Source of the DNA: an uncultured Acetatifactor sp.
GTDB lineage: Bacteria; Bacillota; Clostridia; Lachnospirales; Lachnospiraceae
Assembly (NCBI GenBank): GCA_934433135.1
Contig: CAKRZO010000024.1
Location: forward strand, 1-57,277
DNA: 57,277 bases
Direction of reading: 5' to 3'
Below are positions 17,680 to 26,435 of the stretch, in pieces. Below the pieces are notes generated by a model that saw only the letters and a list, made by a program, of their open reading frames with translations, was not told the DNA's origin and did not search any database. The translations under genes and the position numbers were made by a program. The first letter of the stretch is position 1. Each line of letters opens with the position of its first letter.

Positions 17680-18438
17680 ATGAACTCCAATATGCCTGTA
17701 TATTACAAATGCAATATGAAGCGTCAGGAACATCTGGCTGCCTACCTTGTCTGCAGTCTTCTTTTGACCTGCATTGTATTTTTATTTTATCATATCTGGT
17801 GGTGGTCCGTAGTTGTCGGTTTTGCCGCCGGAATTTATCTGGAGAAGGTCTATGCAGATTCGGTTGTCAAAAAGAGGCTTCGGACACTGCGGTTGCAGTT
17901 TAAGGATTTCCTGGAATCCATGAGCGTTGCCACCAGAGCCGGTAACGTGGAAATCGAAGCGGTTCGCTCCGCCAGAAAAGATCTTGAGATTTCTTACAAT
18001 AAGAAAGCGGATATCGTAAAAGAAATCGATCATATCATACTGCAGTATGAGAAGGGCGGCATTCAGCTGAAGGTACTTTTTGAAGATCTGGCGGAACGCA
18101 GCGGGCTGGAAGATATCCGCAGTTTTGCTTCCATCTATTCGGTAATCGAAGGAAAAAGCGATCGTTTCGGAGATATTCTGACGCAGACGCAGGAGATCAT
18201 CGGTGATAAGATTGAGATTGAGCAGGAGATTCAGACCACCATTTCCGCTGCCAAATCCGAAACCAATATGATGTTGGTGATGCCTGTTGTCATTGTCGTT
18301 GCCATGTCCTGCATGGGCGGCGGGCTTCTGGATGCACTGTTTACCACAATGGCCGGACATGCTGCAGCAACCGTGGCGCTGCTTATTTTTGCATTATCGT
18401 ATGTCCTTGCCCTGAAAGCAAGCGATATTAAAGTCTGA
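17680..18438 (+). CDS. TadB-like inner-membrane platform protein (type II secretion F domain)
   Basis: 252 residues. Two membrane segments near the N-terminus (about 13-50), a cytoplasmic helical T2SF domain (FLESMSVATRAGNVEIEA, LEDIRSFASIYSVIEGKSD) and two C-terminal membrane segments. The start at 17680 follows GAAAGGGAAAACGGT; the upstream codons overlap the cpaF end and lack a ribosome site. It forms the membrane platform together with the next gene product and is driven by the CpaF ATPase. Confidence 0.9.
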   Translation: MNSNMPVYYKCNMKRQEHLAAYLVCSLLLTCIVFLFYHIWWWSVVVGFAAGIYLEKVYADSVVKKRLRTLRLQFKDFLESMSVATRAGNVEIEAVRSARKDLEISYNKKADIVKEIDHIILQYEKGGIQLKVLFEDLAERSGLEDIRSFASIYSVIEGKSDRFGDILTQTQEIIGDKIEIEQEIQTTISAAKSETNMMLVMPVVIVVAMSCMGGGLLDALFTTMAGHAAATVALLIFALSYVLALKASDIKV

Positions 18439-18460
18439 CCGAAAGGAAGAAGAGTAGATC

Positions 18461-19507
18461 ATGATCATTTGTATGGCTGCAGCAACGCTGTGTTTCCTGT
18501 TTTTTGCTTATTTATATCTGTCGGCGGACCAGAGCATTGTTAATACCATGGTATCCTGCTGTAAGGAAACCGAAGAGGAGAACCTGAAAAAATATCAGCT
18601 GGAAATGAGCCTGCTGATTGCAGATATCAAACGGACGAAGGATCTTAAGAACCGCAATAAAGTAAAACAGGCAAAGAAGCTGAAAAAGAAGATGGAAGAA
18701 GCAGGCAAACGTCTTGAAACTCTGCAGAACGGGAAAATCGGCGCCCTGGATATGGTTCCGGTAGCCGGTTACCGCTTAATGCAGCTTCTAGGCTGGGACG
18801 GCGGAAACGAGCAGATCAAAAAGCTTTACCGGCAATGTGTCCAGTTTAAAGAGAAAAAAGAAGCGATGAATTATACTTACTATCTGCTTGGCTCGCTTTT
18901 CGGCTATGTCCTGTTAGGAGCGGCGGCAGGACTTTTCGGATTGGGAATCGGTTTGACGATGCAGCTGGGAACCAGAAGCGCTGTGGTTGCACTGGCGGCT
19001 TTCGTTATTTTTGCACTGATCGGTTATTTTCCCTATGACAGTGTCCGAACAACCATTCAACACAGAGCGGAAGAAATCGAAAACCAGTTTCCGCAAGTGA
19101 TTTCCAAAATGGCACTGCTTACCGTAGCCGGTATGGAGGTCAACCAAGCCTGGAAACTGTCCGCGGAAAGCGGCATCGGGGTGTTGTATGAAGAGATGCA
19201 AAGGGTGTTGTTGGATTTTAACAACAACGTCTCTCCGGCAGATGCCTATTCCCGATTTATCAGCCGCTGTAACAACCCTTATACAACGAAGCTGGCAACA
19301 GCTATCTTACAGAATATATCTAAAGGAAATGCGGAGATTGTTGCTTTATTCCGGAGACTGAATGATGAAAGCTGGATGGAACATAAGCATAATGCCAGAA
19401 GAAAAGGAGAACAGATTCAGTCAAAGCTCCTGGTTCCCACGATTTTGATGTTCCTGGGAATTATTATCCTGATTATCATCCCGATTATCAATGGCTTCAA
19501 TTTTTAA
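18461..19507 (+). CDS. TadC-like inner-membrane platform protein (type II secretion F domain)
   Basis: 348 residues. An N-terminal membrane segment, a basic coiled-coil linker (about 45-90), two central membrane segments (about 135-185), the T2SF domain (FPQVISKMALLTVAGMEVNQ, WMEHKHNARRKGEQIQSKLL) and a C-terminal membrane segment ending IIPIINGFNF. It is the partner of the TadB-like protein. GGAAGAAG lies before the ATG. Confidence 0.9.
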   Translation: MIICMAAATLCFLFFAYLYLSADQSIVNTMVSCCKETEEENLKKYQLEMSLLIADIKRTKDLKNRNKVKQAKKLKKKMEEAGKRLETLQNGKIGALDMVPVAGYRLMQLLGWDGGNEQIKKLYRQCVQFKEKKEAMNYTYYLLGSLFGYVLLGAAAGLFGLGIGLTMQLGTRSAVVALAAFVIFALIGYFPYDSVRTTIQHRAEEIENQFPQVISKMALLTVAGMEVNQAWKLSAESGIGVLYEEMQRVLLDFNNNVSPADAYSRFISRCNNPYTTKLATAILQNISKGNAEIVALFRRLNDESWMEHKHNARRKGEQIQSKLLVPTILMFLGIIILIIIPIINGFNF

Positions 19508-19621
19508 ATCGGGGATAATATATTATTTTGTCCCGCAGCAGTGCGCTGTCCTGCGAGGGGCGAAAGCGGATCCTTTCAAAGAACCGCACAACGCAAGCAG
19601 CGCAGAAATGGAGAAAAAAAG

Positions 19622-19843
19622 ATGCAAAATTTATTTGATCGCATGTATATTGGTTTCACCAACAGGGTAAATCGTTTTGTCAACAGCTTCAAAGAAGATG
19701 AAAGAGGCGTTTCCAGTTTCGTAGCAACCATTCTTTTGATTTTAATTGTTGTACTGCTGTGCGCTATTTTCTGGGAGTACATTTCTCAGTGGTTTGAAAC
19801 TATGTGGAACAAGATCACCGGAAATGCGAACAAGATAGGTTAA
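19622..19843 (+). CDS. Flp-like (Flp1-type) prepilin subunit
   Basis: 73 residues. A charged N-terminal leader of about 29 residues ends in DERG, followed by the hydrophobic stretch VSSFVATILLILIVVLLCAI, the pattern of a type IVb prepilin cleaved after Gly. The usual Glu at +5 is absent (Val instead). The start at 19622 is preceded by GGAGAAAAAAAG. It is the best candidate for the pilus subunit because of its size and its place between TadC and the TadE-like genes. Confidence 0.8.
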   Translation: MQNLFDRMYIGFTNRVNRFVNSFKEDERGVSSFVATILLILIVVLLCAIFWEYISQWFETMWNKITGNANKIG

Positions 19844-19878
19844 AATTATTTATCCTTAGAAATCAGGAGGCATGGAAT

Positions 19879-20550
19879 ATGAGGAAATTACATAATGACG
19901 AAAATGGACTGGCGGTCGTTGAAGCCACGATTTTGCTGCCATTCTGCATGATTATGGTAATTGCCATATTCTATGCCGCCATTTTTATGTGTCAGAAAGC
20001 GAATCTTCAGGCAAATCTGGAGAATACGTTGCTTTATTATAAAAATACGTATTCCGACACTTATGTTGCAGCCAAAGGTCAGATGGCCTACCAAAAGAGC
20101 GGAGAGGTGCAGGCGGCAAACGGAAGCAGTTTCGAAGAGCCGGTTGAAAAATTCCCGTACCGCTTTTTCGGCATGAAATTCAACAGTGCCGCTTTTGAAA
20201 GCTTTTTTCGCTCCATGTGCGGAAATATGTTTTTTGATACGGGAAGCAATGTAACGGTTCATTCCGATAAGCATAATTATATCATTTATAAAACATTGAC
20301 CGCCAAAGTCAGTCAACAGGTAAAACCGGCGGTCAGCCTTGCCATGGTAGGCGGTCCGAGAACCATGGAAATCGAAGCAACCGGAACGGTTGTCATTAAT
20401 GACGGTGATGATTTTATCCGAAATGTGGATTTTATCATAGATGTGACCAGCAAGACGGCTTTCGGTCAGAAAGTCAGCGAGATGGTCGGCAAAGTAACCG
20501 ATCTGTATGGAAAGTTTAAAGAGAAGTTTAATATAACATCCACACAATAG
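19879..20550 (+). CDS. TadE-like minor pseudopilin
   Basis: 223 residues. The short leader MRKLHNDENG is followed by LAVVEATILLPFCMIMVIAI, with Glu at +5 after the Gly, the class-III-type prepilin peptidase site. The remaining ~190 residues are extracytoplasmic beta-rich sequence ending in a helix. AGGAGG sits eight bases upstream of 19879. It probably helps start or cap the pilus. Confidence 0.85.
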   Translation: MRKLHNDENGLAVVEATILLPFCMIMVIAIFYAAIFMCQKANLQANLENTLLYYKNTYSDTYVAAKGQMAYQKSGEVQAANGSSFEEPVEKFPYRFFGMKFNSAAFESFFRSMCGNMFFDTGSNVTVHSDKHNYIIYKTLTAKVSQQVKPAVSLAMVGGPRTMEIEATGTVVINDGDDFIRNVDFIIDVTSKTAFGQKVSEMVGKVTDLYGKFKEKFNITSTQ

Positions 20551-20597
20551 CATTAAGTGCAGATAAGCGGGATAGTTGACCGGCTGTCTGCGGAAAG

Positions 20598-20650
20598 TTG
20601 ACTTTGTAAGTCAATTTAGAAGAAAAACAGTGATTGACTTGCGAAGTCAA
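20598..20650. repeat. two identical short hairpins before the DUF5702-like gene
   Basis: TTGACTT-TGT-AAGTCAA at 20598-20614 and TTGACTT-GCG-AAGTCAA at 20634-20650 have identical 7-bp arms and lie 36 bases apart. They sit just upstream of the ribosome-binding region of the next gene. Confidence 0.7.
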
Positions 20651-20674
20651 CACAAAAAGGCAGGTAACAGGCAG

Positions 20675-23137
20675 ATGCGGACATTGTTCCATAATACGAA
20701 GGGTTCCATAACGGTACTGGTAACTTTGATTCTGGTGCCCACCATATTTTTTAACGGCTTTCTGGTAGATCTTGCCAGAATCAAGCTGTATGGCAATCAG
20801 GCGGTTATGACAGCGGATAACTATGGCGAGGCGATTTTATCCAACTATGATAATCTGTTAAAAGAATTGTACGGTCTGTTTGCCCTGTCCCAGAGTGATG
20901 AAGGCAAGAAGGCTCTGGACCAGTTGTCGGAATATATGAAGACTTCCTTTGACCCGTCCAAAGAGACCATTTCCTGGAATCACCTGGCAGGTCTTGCCGG
21001 AACCACGGAGTATCAAGGATTTATGCCCTATAAAGATGCGGAAGTCTCTCTTTCTTATACGCCTGCGCAGGATGCGACGCTTTCCAATTCCGCGGTATTC
21101 AGTACGCAGGTGGGCGATTTTATGAAATTCCGGATTGTTCAGACCATGGGTGAAGGCAGTACGGATGTTATGAATGCTATTACGGAAATCCAGAACATGG
21201 AAAAGAATTCCGAGGCCATTGACAAAAGAAACGATTTGGACGACAAGGCCGGAGAGGTATTGGAAGCCGCCCAGGAATATTATGATGTAATTCGTTGCAT
21301 CAATTCCTATCCGAACTATATCGAACATCTCCAATCCGCCTACCGACAGGCCAAAGAAAAATTTGAAGAAATTTTCGATTCCGATACCTACCAGATTTAT
21401 ATGAAATATACCCTGAACAGGGACAAAATCGAGGCGGCCTTAGAAAAACAGAAAAATTTAAAAGAAGGGGAAAGCCTGACGGAGGAGGAACAATCCTTCC
21501 TTCAGATGAACGATGACTATGAGAAAGATCCGGAAGCCAGAACAGGAAAGCTGACGGAAAAATTTGAAGCGGTAATTGAAGAATATACCGACAGCAAAGA
21601 TTCCAGACCCGTAGATTTCAGCAATCTGGAAGAATTTGTAAGAGAGCTGGTGCAGCGAGGAAATCGTGTCAAACAAAAATTGGGAGAGCTGGAAAGTCTC
21701 CGGAATGATTTAGAGTCCACCCTTTCGGATGAGAATGTTTCAGAAAGCATTCGGAACGGAATGCAGGAAGAGCTTGACAAGATAGATGAACTGTTCGGGC
21801 AGGACGGAAGCTACAGCGCCAACAACTATGTCAGTCTGGCAAGAACGCTTCTTGATACGAATATTGATCAAAACCGGGGCTTTGAGAGTAAATTTCATGC
21901 CATCACCATACGTCTGGAAGAAATTGAAAGAGCGTGGATTTATCTGGACGGTTATGAACCGGACTACCATGAGGATCTGAGTCTGGATGACTGGTACGAT
22001 TTTCAGAAAACCCAGAAGTATAAGGAATTGTATGTTTCTTTGGCGAAATGGTTCGAAAACAGCGATGATGCCAATGCAAAAAAGGCCAAACAAAAGAAAT
22101 CCGCTGCAAAGGATTCTTTAAAAGATGCGGAAGAGGAAATGGACAGAGATGCCCAGCAGACGAAAGCCAGAGATATCCCGGAATCTTTCGGGTTCGGTAA
22201 AAAAGGAAACGCCGGTAATTTTGCTCTGCGCAACATGGTAAAGGAAGCCTCTTCCTATTTTTCCATGAACAGCTTTTCCGATGCAGGAAACCGATTGCTT
22301 TTGAAACTTTATACTGTTCAGTATGATTTCGGCATGTTTTCCAGTAGAGTGACCAACGTCAAAAAAGACGATCAGGGAAATACAGAGGAAAAAGAGTCAC
22401 TCACCGGTTATCCGATGGCTGCCAATATCAATTACCTGTACCAGGCGGAACTGGAATATCTGTTCGGCGGATACAATTCCTCTTTGCAGAATCTGAACAG
22501 CGCCAGAAACAAAATTCTGGCTTTCCGGGCAATTGTCAATTATGCGGCGACCTATTCCGTCACAGAAATCAATTCCGCGATTAAGACCATTTCGGAGCTG
22601 GCCGCAGCGGTGAATCCGGTACTGGGGCTTGCGGTTGCCGGTGCTTTGCGGCTTGCGGTCGCCGGTATAGAAACGGTAGGCGACTGGAGAGAACTGAAAA
22701 AAGGGGAAGGCGTTGTTCTGATTAAGAGTAAGCTGGAAGATCTGACAGCCTATGATCGATTTGCAAGCCTTCTGGATCTGGATTCTTCTTCCGGCGGTTC
22801 CGGCTCTTCTTCCTTAAAACTGGACTATGAACAATACCTGTCCGTGCTCTTGGTTTTCTTAACAACTACCTCCCAGATTGCGGAGCGCAGCGCTAACCTG
22901 GTCTGTCTGAATGTGAATACCGTCAGTCAGAATATCGGCTCCAAGGGAAAGCTGGAAAACCTGACCTTCAAAATGGAGAAGGCCGTAACAGCCATTGATG
23001 CTTCCTGTAAGGTTCATCTGGACTTTGTGGTTATGCCCCAGGGCTTTGCCGAAAAGGTCGCAGCGGAGGATACGTATGCGCAGCTGGAAGCCTTTGAAAA
23101 AAATTCCTACCAGTTTACGGTAACGAGAGGATACTAA
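20675..23137 (+). CDS. DUF5702/TadG-like large pilus-associated protein
   Basis: 820 residues. The N-terminus MRTLFHNTKG is followed by SITVLVTLILVPTIFFNGFL, a prepilin-like Gly/hydrophobic junction or simple membrane anchor, then DLARIKLYGNQAVMTADNYG as in TadG/DUF5702 proteins. Residues about 175-530 are very rich in Glu, Lys and Asp with heptads (long coiled coil). A Gly/Ala helical segment (about 640-670) and a Ser/Gly linker follow. Most of the protein should lie outside the membrane, where it could span the cell wall. I chose 20675 because the longer frame begins inside the hairpin region. Confidence 0.8.
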   Translation: MRTLFHNTKGSITVLVTLILVPTIFFNGFLVDLARIKLYGNQAVMTADNYGEAILSNYDNLLKELYGLFALSQSDEGKKALDQLSEYMKTSFDPSKETISWNHLAGLAGTTEYQGFMPYKDAEVSLSYTPAQDATLSNSAVFSTQVGDFMKFRIVQTMGEGSTDVMNAITEIQNMEKNSEAIDKRNDLDDKAGEVLEAAQEYYDVIRCINSYPNYIEHLQSAYRQAKEKFEEIFDSDTYQIYMKYTLNRDKIEAALEKQKNLKEGESLTEEEQSFLQMNDDYEKDPEARTGKLTEKFEAVIEEYTDSKDSRPVDFSNLEEFVRELVQRGNRVKQKLGELESLRNDLESTLSDENVSESIRNGMQEELDKIDELFGQDGSYSANNYVSLARTLLDTNIDQNRGFESKFHAITIRLEEIERAWIYLDGYEPDYHEDLSLDDWYDFQKTQKYKELYVSLAKWFENSDDANAKKAKQKKSAAKDSLKDAEEEMDRDAQQTKARDIPESFGFGKKGNAGNFALRNMVKEASSYFSMNSFSDAGNRLLLKLYTVQYDFGMFSSRVTNVKKDDQGNTEEKESLTGYPMAANINYLYQAELEYLFGGYNSSLQNLNSARNKILAFRAIVNYAATYSVTEINSAIKTISELAAAVNPVLGLAVAGALRLAVAGIETVGDWRELKKGEGVVLIKSKLEDLTAYDRFASLLDLDSSSGGSGSSSLKLDYEQYLSVLLVFLTTTSQIAERSANLVCLNVNTVSQNIGSKGKLENLTFKMEKAVTAIDASCKVHLDFVVMPQGFAEKVAAEDTYAQLEAFEKNSYQFTVTRGY

Positions 23138-23211
23138 TAGGAAAAATACATTAAAATACAATGTATTTTTCTTATGGCTATTTGTGCCGCAGGCGTCACA
23201 AAGTAGCCCTG

Positions 23212-23254
23212 ATCAGATTCCTCCAACGCTAAAGCGTCTGCGGAATGGAGATTA
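23212..23254. repeat. family C hairpin repeat, copy 2
   Basis: ATCAGATTCCTCCAACGCT and AAGCGTCTGCGGAATGGAGA are the two halves, matching copy 3 at 31784-31827 in 36 or so positions. It opens the structured leader described for 23212-23402. Confidence 0.75.
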
Positions 23255-23388
23255 GTGTGAAAAATCACGTTGAAACGCTGATTTTTCACACCGCAATTTG
23301 TTTCTGAGCGAAAACAAATTGCTTTGATGGCAGAAGAGAAATCGCCTACGCGGATTTCTCTTCACCTCTTCGCGACGAAGTCGCTCAG
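23255..23388 (+). other. structured RNA-like leader with four hairpins and a loop-distal pairing
   Basis: Consecutive stems: GTGTGAAAAATCA 23255-23267 with 23279-23291; GCAATTTGTTT 23293-23303 with 23312-23322; AAGAGAAATC 23334-23343 with 23353-23362; GCGAC 23372-23376 with 23380-23384. The loop of the second hairpin, CTGAGCGA (23304-23311), is a perfect complement of TCGCTCAG (23381-23388), which allows a pseudoknot. The block ends about 15 bases before the start of the next gene. It is either a mosaic of repeats or a regulatory RNA element. Confidence 0.6.
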
Positions 23389-23402
23389 AAATGGAGATTA
23401 AT

Positions 23403-24260
23403 GTGGTGAAAAAATACATCGAAAAACCGGATGAGCGTTCATCGGAAAGCGGCATGATGGTTGTGGAAGCAGTGATCAGTTTCACGATTTTTATCATGGT
23501 TTCGCTTTTGATCGTCTATCTCACCAATATTTTTATCTTACATAATAAGATTCAGTTTGCGATTAACTCCGCTGCTCACGAAATCGCTTCGTTCTCTTAT
23601 CTGTATGAAGCATTGTCGTTAAGAGAAGGCGAGCAGACAATCAAAGAAGACGGAAGCGCTTATGTACAGCCGATTGATGATACCACCAAAGAGGTATTGG
23701 AGACGCTGAATAAAATGCAGGAAACCGGCAACAGCATCGGAGGTCTGAAGGATTCCGTAGATAACATGGAATTCTCGGAAAGCTCCGTCAACGATATTTT
23801 GACACAGTTTGATGCCATCCGGCAGAATGCAGACGGTACTTACCAGTCCGCCAAGGCCGCAGCTTCCGGTTTAAAGGAACTTTTCAGCGATCCGCAGCAC
23901 CTGCTTGTGGGGATGATCTATCTGGGGGCTTCAGGAGGCAGTTATCTGTTAAAAAGTGCGGTAGGAACGGGCGCTGCCTGGGCGCTTACCGGTAAGTACC
24001 TGACCCAGGGAAATCTGGATGCCGATGCTTATTTAAAAAGCCATGGCATAGCAGAAGGGTATGACGGGCTGGATTTCGGAGGTTCTACACTATTTTGCGA
24101 TGACGATATGCGTCTGGTGGATCTTGTGGTGGAATATGATGTGGATCTGGCATTTGTAAAGCTTTTGATTCCGGATGCCAAATTGCATGTGGTGCAGAGA
24201 GTAACGGTTCCCGCGTGGCTTGACGGAGACGGAAAAAAAGTTCCGGCTCTTGCGCAGTAG
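23403..24260 (+). CDS. TadE-like pseudopilin, second copy
   Basis: 285 residues. The leader ends SSESG, followed by MMVVEAVISFTIFIMVSLLI with Glu at +5, again a prepilin-peptidase site. The rest is an extracytoplasmic domain with a helical middle (about 85-150) and a beta-rich C-terminus. An ATG exists at 23391 but has no ribosome site. GGAG at 23393 is placed correctly for the GTG at 23403 or 23406, so I use 23403. The GGAGATTA that serves as ribosome site is also the end motif of family C repeats. Confidence 0.75.
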   Translation: MVKKYIEKPDERSSESGMMVVEAVISFTIFIMVSLLIVYLTNIFILHNKIQFAINSAAHEIASFSYLYEALSLREGEQTIKEDGSAYVQPIDDTTKEVLETLNKMQETGNSIGGLKDSVDNMEFSESSVNDILTQFDAIRQNADGTYQSAKAAASGLKELFSDPQHLLVGMIYLGASGGSYLLKSAVGTGAAWALTGKYLTQGNLDADAYLKSHGIAEGYDGLDFGGSTLFCDDDMRLVDLVVEYDVDLAFVKLLIPDAKLHVVQRVTVPAWLDGDGKKVPALAQ

Positions 24261-24321
24261 CGCTGCATCGGAAAATTTGATGCGCAGTTGTGAAAAGGAG
24301 AATGGAAAGGATAAACAGGAT

Positions 24322-24987
24322 ATGATGATTTTTACAGCGGCTTTGGGAAGCGCCCTGCTGGTTTTGGCAGCATTCTGGGCATCCTTACGGCTTTTGGAAC
24401 CGAAATATGATCTGCAGCTTAAGAAGAGCGGAAAGTCCGGACTTTTGTATACCGGTCCGTGTGTCCTTTTGACAGCTTTTTTTACCTTTGCCGTCATTCT
24501 TTATGCCGGCATGGATCGAAGCCGATATGCAGATCCCTTTTCCTGGGTACAGACGCTTGGTATGATCTGGGGAATGAGCGTCCTTGCCGTAACGGACTAT
24601 AAAGCGCATAAGATTCCCAATGATTTTTTAAAGATCCTTTTGCTGCTGTTTGCAGCAATCCGCGGGATTGCGATTATTATCGATCCGCAGACAGGACTTT
24701 CCGTGCTTTTCCGGTCATTGGCAGGTGGGCTTGTGGGAGGTCTGATTTTCCTTTTATGCTACCTGTTGTCCAGGAAGCAATTGGGCGCGGGAGATGTTAA
24801 ACTTTCCGCCGTTCTGGGACTTTATGCCACAGGTGAAAAAATTATCGGGATTCTGGCATACGGCATATTGTTATGCTGTATCTACTCCGTCATCCAGGTC
24901 ATCCGGAAAAAAATCACCATCAAAGACGGTGTACCCCTGGTTCCCTTTTTATATGCAGGAATGCTCCTTGTGGAGCTGATTCTATAA
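24322..24987 (+). CDS. prepilin peptidase, A24 (TadV/CpaA-like)
   Basis: 221 residues with about seven membrane segments. Both catalytic Asp motifs of A24 aspartic peptidases are seen: VTDYKAHKIPN and GAGDVKL. There is no N-terminal Cys-rich methyltransferase domain, as is normal for Tad peptidases. It should cleave the leaders of the Flp-like and TadE-like proteins encoded just upstream. The start is uncertain; I use the ATG at 24322, with GGAAAGG about 12 bases upstream. Confidence 0.88.
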   Translation: MMIFTAALGSALLVLAAFWASLRLLEPKYDLQLKKSGKSGLLYTGPCVLLTAFFTFAVILYAGMDRSRYADPFSWVQTLGMIWGMSVLAVTDYKAHKIPNDFLKILLLLFAAIRGIAIIIDPQTGLSVLFRSLAGGLVGGLIFLLCYLLSRKQLGAGDVKLSAVLGLYATGEKIIGILAYGILLCCIYSVIQVIRKKITIKDGVPLVPFLYAGMLLVELIL

Positions 24988-25016
24988 AAGTAAAAAAATG
25001 AGAGGACAGATACAAG

Positions 25017-26330
25017 ATGAAAAGTAAACGGCTCTTTTTTATACTGATTGCGGCAGCGCTTTTGCTTGTGGGGTGGATGCTTACCATGAAAGCAGTTTCG
25101 GGATCCGAAAACAGGAAGAAGCAGCAGGAGCTGATTGCCCAGGCGGACGGTTTTCTGGAAAAAGAATTATATGTCCGGGCGATTCCCTTATATGAAGAGG
25201 CGGCAAGACTGAAAACAAAGGATTCCTCCGTAGCGGAAGAAAAGCTTTTAAAGGCTTATCAGGCTTACGGGGATGAAAATTCTTTTTTGTCGTTGGTTCA
25301 GAAACGGATCCAGGCCAAGACAGCGACCGAGCAGGAATATCTGGATGCAGCAGCGATTTATCTGAATTCCTGGCAGTATTCCAAGGCCATGGAAGTACTT
25401 CGTGACGGCCTTGCCAACACAGATTCCGAAGCCATCCGGGATTACTATGAAGAAAACCGCTATGAGTATACGTTACGGTCTACGGTTTTTCAGACGATCC
25501 TGCCCACGGCACAGAATACACTGATGCCTGCTTTCGACGGAGAAAAGTGGGGGTATGTCAACGAAAACGGCCGGATCGAACTGGATGCGGTGTATGAGGA
25601 AGCGCTTCCTTTTAACCAAAATGGCTATGCCGTTGTGAAAAAAGACGGGAAATACATTACCATTACTTCGGAAGGCGCTAAATACGGTCTGGATGAGAAT
25701 CCGGCATCCGACGTTTACGGAATTACTTCCCGGCATGTCCTGGCCTGCGTAAACGGCAGCTACAGCTATTACAATCTGGATTTTGAATGCGTGGCTCCGG
25801 GACATCAGTATGAAGCGATTACCGCAAACAACGACGGTGTGGCAGCCGTAAAGAAGAACGGATCCTGGGGGGTCATAACAGACAGCGGTGATGTGGTTGT
25901 GGATTTTGTACTGGAAGACGTTGCGGTCAACTCCCTGGGGAAAGCTTTCAGCGGCGGATATGCCATGGTAAAGCAGAACGGAAGCTGGTTTCTGATCAAT
26001 ACCAAAGGTGAAAAGCAAAGCGAAACCGGCTATTACAACGCCAAAGCTCCGGAATCGGACGGTTTGATTGCCGTTGCGGATGAAAACGATCTGTGGGGAT
26101 ACATCGATACCGTTGGTAAGCAGGTGATCGATTATGCCTATGAAGATGCTTTGTCTTTTTCGGAACACTTAGGCGCTGTGAAGAAAAACGGTTACTGGGG
26201 ATACTTAAGCGAAAGAGGCGAGCTGGTAATTGAAAATGTCTATTCCCAGGCGGAGCCGTTCCATAACGGAATCGCCCAGGTCGGCTTTGAAGATGCGGCG
26301 GCGCTCATCAAATTATCCGATCGCCCGTAA
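25017..26330 (+). CDS. membrane-anchored TPR and WG-repeat protein
   Basis: 437 residues. One membrane anchor (about 5-25), a helical TPR-like region (about 35-150: ADGFLEKELYVRAIPLYEEA) and then five or more WG repeats of about 40-45 residues (EKWGYVNENGRIELDAVYEE, NGSWGVITDSGDVVVDFV, NDLWGYIDTVGKQVIDYA, NGYWGYLSERGELVIENV). WG repeats form beta-propeller-like binding surfaces. GAGAGGACAG precedes the ATG. It is the first gene of the signalling half of the cluster. It may sense or bind an extracellular ligand or a pilus component. Confidence 0.88.
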   Translation: MKSKRLFFILIAAALLLVGWMLTMKAVSGSENRKKQQELIAQADGFLEKELYVRAIPLYEEAARLKTKDSSVAEEKLLKAYQAYGDENSFLSLVQKRIQAKTATEQEYLDAAAIYLNSWQYSKAMEVLRDGLANTDSEAIRDYYEENRYEYTLRSTVFQTILPTAQNTLMPAFDGEKWGYVNENGRIELDAVYEEALPFNQNGYAVVKKDGKYITITSEGAKYGLDENPASDVYGITSRHVLACVNGSYSYYNLDFECVAPGHQYEAITANNDGVAAVKKNGSWGVITDSGDVVVDFVLEDVAVNSLGKAFSGGYAMVKQNGSWFLINTKGEKQSETGYYNAKAPESDGLIAVADENDLWGYIDTVGKQVIDYAYEDALSFSEHLGAVKKNGYWGYLSERGELVIENVYSQAEPFHNGIAQVGFEDAAALIKLSDRP

Positions 26331-26338
26331 CCTGAATG

Positions 26339-26403
26339 TGTACAACAGTTCAGACATGCCATTTGTAAAATTTTTGGCATAAATACCTGTCTGAACTTGT
26401 ACA
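26339..26403. repeat. family B degenerate repeat, copy 5
   Basis: TACAACAGTTCAGACATGCC ... CCTGTCTGAACTTGTACA is a shortened family B element: both ends are kept and the inside is reduced to about 30 bases. Confidence 0.6.
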
Positions 26404-26435
26404 GAATATGTAAAGAATGGAGTGAACATCTGGTC

